Below, piece after piece: positions 62,701-64,000 of a stretch of 64,000 nucleotides of DNA; position 1 is the first letter of the stretch, and the number at the start of each line of letters is the position of its first letter. The notes beneath the pieces are model-generated. The model ran no database searches, was not told the DNA's origin, and worked only from the letters and a program-made list of their open reading frames with translations. The position numbers were made by a program, and so were the translations under genes. This stretch comes from Micromussa lordhowensis (Eukaryota > Cnidaria > Anthozoa > Scleractinia > Lobophylliidae), in contig OZ026600.1 in the NCBI GenBank assembly GCA_964020085.1, forward strand, positions 37,999,919 through 38,063,918, given 5' to 3'.

Positions 62701-63478
62701 GATCACGGTCAACACTGGTAGACAGATCTTTCGATTGGGAGTCTAACGCGCTAACTAGCGCATACATAGAGGAAACAATATGTCATACCGACCTTGTATG
62801 TGTGAATCTCATCGTTGTCAATTTTCTCAAAACAGTGTTGAACAACTCGCGTAGTGACACCATCGTCTGACAGCAGTGTGAATGTCTTGCCTGAAAATTT
62901 AAAGATATATGGTGTGGTTTACGAAAAGGTTGCGCGACAAATACTGTTACGATTGCGTGACTGGTCTGTGTGACGTCTGCATAGGAGGCTAGATTTTAAG
63001 GGCGTACTCATAGCTGTACCGAGGATTGGTAGGAAGTGATAGGATCCCTTTCAAGCATTAAAACGGCTTTTTAACACGCATTTTTTCCTGTAAGCCCGAC
63101 GGCCCTGTACTTTTCAATTATCTTAGCCATCCGCTCAAACGGTTAGCATTCTGTTCTTCAGAGCGACCTCCAAGTGTATTTTCGACCCGACAGCTGTTCT
63201 TTCATGCAGACTGCGCAGCAAAGTTAAATATAGAATGCGGTCAAGGTTCGTGTTTTTCTCGTTCTCTTTCTTTTGGTCACGTCGTCGGCGAAAGGAAAAC
63301 ATTTTATAACGAGTAGGTCTGGGAACGAGCGTGGCAACGTATAGCCAGCTAAATATCTAACCGATAACCACGTCATGTTACACTAATTACCTGTCCCAGT
63401 TTGCCCATACGTCAGCAGTGTTCCTTTGTAGCCATTGAGAGCGGCATAGACGAGAGGTTTTCCAACCTTGAGGTACAC
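43815..63478 (-). CDS. Giant ARK-like kinesin, 5' incomplete, at least 3802 aa
   Basis: A microtubule motor. Seventeen exons are visible: a kinesin motor domain, a short neck and coiled coil, a conserved linker domain, and about 3000 residues of coiled coil ending in a basic tail. Motor motifs are GQTGTGKT (P-loop), HSSRSHS (switch I), CDLAGSER (switch II), [15 protein letters not shown] and [10 protein letters not shown]. The FGxRAM motif and the DYKVLAERL neck are most like plant/protist ARK (KIN-U) kinesins. The 17 exon lengths sum to 11409 nt, an exact multiple of three, and each junction is in phase. The first ~80 motor residues lie before the window edge. It differs from CENP-E, which is also giant, in neck and loop structure. 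The family assignment is from memory. Confidence 0.92.
44395..44566. repeat. 16-bp tandem array in the last kinesin intron
   Basis: About 10.8 units of GGTTATCGTTACTAAT, nearly perfect. The only variation is a G/A change in the first base (ggttatc or agttatc). An inverted unit (caacgataaccattag) follows directly, and ccaacgat lies just before the array. Confidence 0.95.
44928..54004 (-). other. Single 9077-bp kinesin exon: ~3025-residue coiled coil
   Basis: One uninterrupted frame, acceptor at 54005-54006 and donor at 44927-44926 (CCG|GTGAGT, phase 0). It encodes almost continuous heptad-rich coiled coil, dominated by Glu, Lys, Leu, Gln, Asn and Ser. Breaks occur at a basic, proline-rich stretch ([15 protein letters not shown], near 52500), a [13 protein letters not shown] stretch (near 51560), an acidic [12 protein letters not shown] stretch (near 48490) and Ser/Thr-rich stretches around 45700-46250 and 47000-47600. 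Such rods act as spacers or dimerisation stalks. Antisense open frames across it are composition shadows. Confidence 0.92.
55317..55352. repeat. Fragment of the composite foldback repeat (copy C)
   Basis: ttttacaataactgcaaact then ctcgcgccctcattg matches the left edge of copies A (2054) and B (33117). Confidence 0.65.
55391..55673 (-). repeat. tRNA-derived SINE, copy 7 (best preserved)
   Basis: A full reverse copy. The tail-side sequence atcaggccggagcttatccc, the body gatgggatgctagtccatcg and cagggttacccccagcatta, the complement of the B-box (GGCTCGAACCC near 55613-55623), and the A-box complement (cactaaccatgaggccaccg) are all present. It lies in an intron of the kinesin gene and serves as a reference for the other copies. 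Confidence 0.85.
56045..56420. repeat. Two consecutive hairpin modules
   Basis: Module 1 (56045-56178) and module 2 (56292-56420) both start gtttctatt, contain agattatgagctcgagattt, and fold on an inner stem. In module 1 tttctatcgcgtgatagttg pairs only partly with tctcgcgatagaaat; in module 2 tttctatgaggtgatagttg is exactly mirrored by caactatcacctcatagaaa. Both end with a gcgaataat-like word and aattgtttta. They look like related foldback elements side by side in a kinesin intron. Confidence 0.7.
58034..58155. mobile_element. Imperfect palindrome in a kinesin intron
   Basis: aacttattaacctcgaacg is mirrored by gctctcggttaataagaagtt. Inner arms are tctcaaacctcgg and ggtctgaggtttt. The centre is ggccttgcacggcaagg. 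About 120 bp, non-coding. Confidence 0.7.
58655..59103. mobile_element. GGTCGCTTACGAG-type repeat element
   Basis: The start tacagtcgagccccc and the end ttacgcgactggagtta are inverted relatives. Inside, words of the type gcgacca, ggtcgcttacgagaagtggt and aggtggtcgcaacc recur. A poly-C run of about 20 lies near the left end (58666-58685). Probably a non-autonomous DNA transposon between two kinesin motor exons. Confidence 0.55.
60316..60478 (-). repeat. Second type of tRNA-derived SINE
   Basis: In reverse it begins with a tRNA-like head: gaggcagcgtgcacggctga, then gcggtcctgggttcgaattc, a good B-box (GGTTCGAATTC). The body is gtggtcagagcggaatt and actggcgggacgcaaaccag when read on the plus strand. 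It differs in sequence from the common SINE family in this window. Confidence 0.65.
60495..60697 (-). repeat. tRNA-derived SINE, copy 8
   Basis: A diverged reverse copy: gactggaagtatttctatcc, atttatactcctggttaggg, gagaggcgctgtgatagtaa, ccctggccagatacctcgcg, ggccaccgtgcctc. Confidence 0.6.
61690..61860. repeat. Foldback repeat family 'TCTCTGATTGG', copy 3
   Basis: tacagagatccgagtagtct, ctgattggttgttatttgcg and gagctacgtcatcagtatgg follow the same order as the other copies. tctctgattggttgtt and aacaactaatcagaga pair as arms. Confidence 0.65.
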
Positions 63479-63657
63479 CTGAGCAAAGCAAAGAGCTTAA
63501 CGTAACTCGTTACTTTGTTTTGCGGGGAAAAAACACTTTGCTCTGGTGACACAAGTTTTAAATAACGCAATATATATGGCGTAGTTTGTAAAATTGATAA
63601 GATTAACTTAACGTATGGTTAACTTAGCTAAACCAAAAATGCGAGAGCTGATAAAAA

Positions 63658-63772
63658 GTTGTTCGAAGGCTAGATAACGCTACGTACCGAATAAATCACT
63701 ACCTTGTGGATGAATGTTAACAAAACAAACCAAGCTATCCACTGGATAGCGTTATCCATCTTTCGAACAACT
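63658..63772. mobile_element. MITE with GTTGTTCGAAGG ends, copy 2
   Basis: AGTTGTTCGAAGGCTAGATA is mirrored by TATCCATCTTTCGAACAACT, with gataacgct / agcgttatc arms. It lies upstream of the first complete motor exon and is related to the copy at 42401. Confidence 0.85.
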
Positions 63773-63991
63773 CGGCCAAGAATATATGTTATTGTTTGTA
63801 ATTTGTTTCACGTTTAAACAAGCTTTCAACTTCTGGGTGACACGTGATTAAATAAAGTATATGTCGAGTTGTATTGCACCTTTAGGACCAAATGTTCATG
63901 CAATCGCATGAGGTGAGAAACGATATCATTCTCATTGTTAACCTAGCTCAATCATTTGTCATGGTTACATTGTCAGGTTAGCAACTAACAC

Positions 63992-64000
63992 CTGTTTGAT
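63992..64000 (-). other. Possible 3' end of the preceding kinesin exon
   Basis: On the minus strand the last nine bases of the window read ATC AAA CAG, followed by GTGTTAG, which would serve as a donor. Phase 0 and the residues IKQ fit before [10 protein letters not shown] of the next exon. It cannot be proved with nine bases. Confidence 0.35.

Larger units (their letters stand above)
57768..63478 (-). other. Kinesin motor-domain exons
   Basis: Exons in transcript order: 63391-63478, 62793-62890, 62224-62323, 61920-62043, 60947-61005, 60737-60864, 59333-59388, 58520-58618, 58331-58445 and 57768-57872. The P-loop spans the first intron (TGT|GKT). The CDLAGSER exon (58520-58618) also holds LNTSLLELG. 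Two exons, 60737-60864 and 59333-59388, encode an extra segment between IMQLIIERR and GKINLCDLAG that is longer than in most kinesins. All donors are GT and all acceptors AG. Confidence 0.9.

Noticed and set aside
62575..62760. Ninth SINE copy
   Set aside because: The layout is reminiscent (attgagtggtggcagtgaac; ggagtctaacgcgctaac), but too few words match the others.

Overview
The window is animal nuclear DNA. Genes are split into many small exons with GT-AG introns, intergenic and intronic DNA is AT-rich, and tRNA-derived SINEs and foldback (terminal-inverted-repeat) elements are abundant. The gene content and the SINE type resemble a cnidarian, most likely a stony coral (Hexacorallia). This is recognition from memory, not a search result.

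Layout. 1-8.9 kb holds no intact multi-exon gene: SINE and foldback repeats, one intronless orphan ORF on the minus strand (2764-3753), a decayed integrase-like gene (4762-6009) and a broken N-acylneuraminate-9-phosphatase (NANP) copy (6398-6966). 8954-27777 (+) is a complete 27-exon canonical nuclear poly(A) polymerase. Its introns carry a 1.9-kb CTGT/CTGC satellite, several foldback elements and a Crypton-like recombinase fragment. 27.8-31.8 kb is intergenic, with an unrecognised minus-strand ORF broken by a stop and a 270-bp foldback element. 31863-42021 (+) is a ten-exon gene joining two cadherin-like beta-sandwich repeats, a RING/TRAF-type zinc-finger region and TPR repeats. It has a possible short, tail-anchored read-through isoform. 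43815 to beyond 63478 (-) is the 3' part of a giant kinesin. Its motor most resembles plant/protist ARK (KIN-U) kinesins and is followed by more than 3000 residues of coiled coil, almost all in one 9.1-kb exon.

The reading phases of all exons of the poly(A) polymerase and of the visible kinesin exons sum correctly to the stop codon, and so do exons 3-10 of the RING/TPR gene. I treat these models as strong. The three genes look functionally unrelated: mRNA 3'-end formation, a probable ubiquitin ligase or scaffold, and microtubule transport. The RING/TPR gene and the kinesin converge tail to tail over about 1.8 kb. The most unusual content is the giant ARK-like kinesin with a substituted switch I residue and an enlarged loop, and the RING-TPR fusion with two possible ends. 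The transposon layers include one element inserted inside another with a readable 5-bp target duplication.
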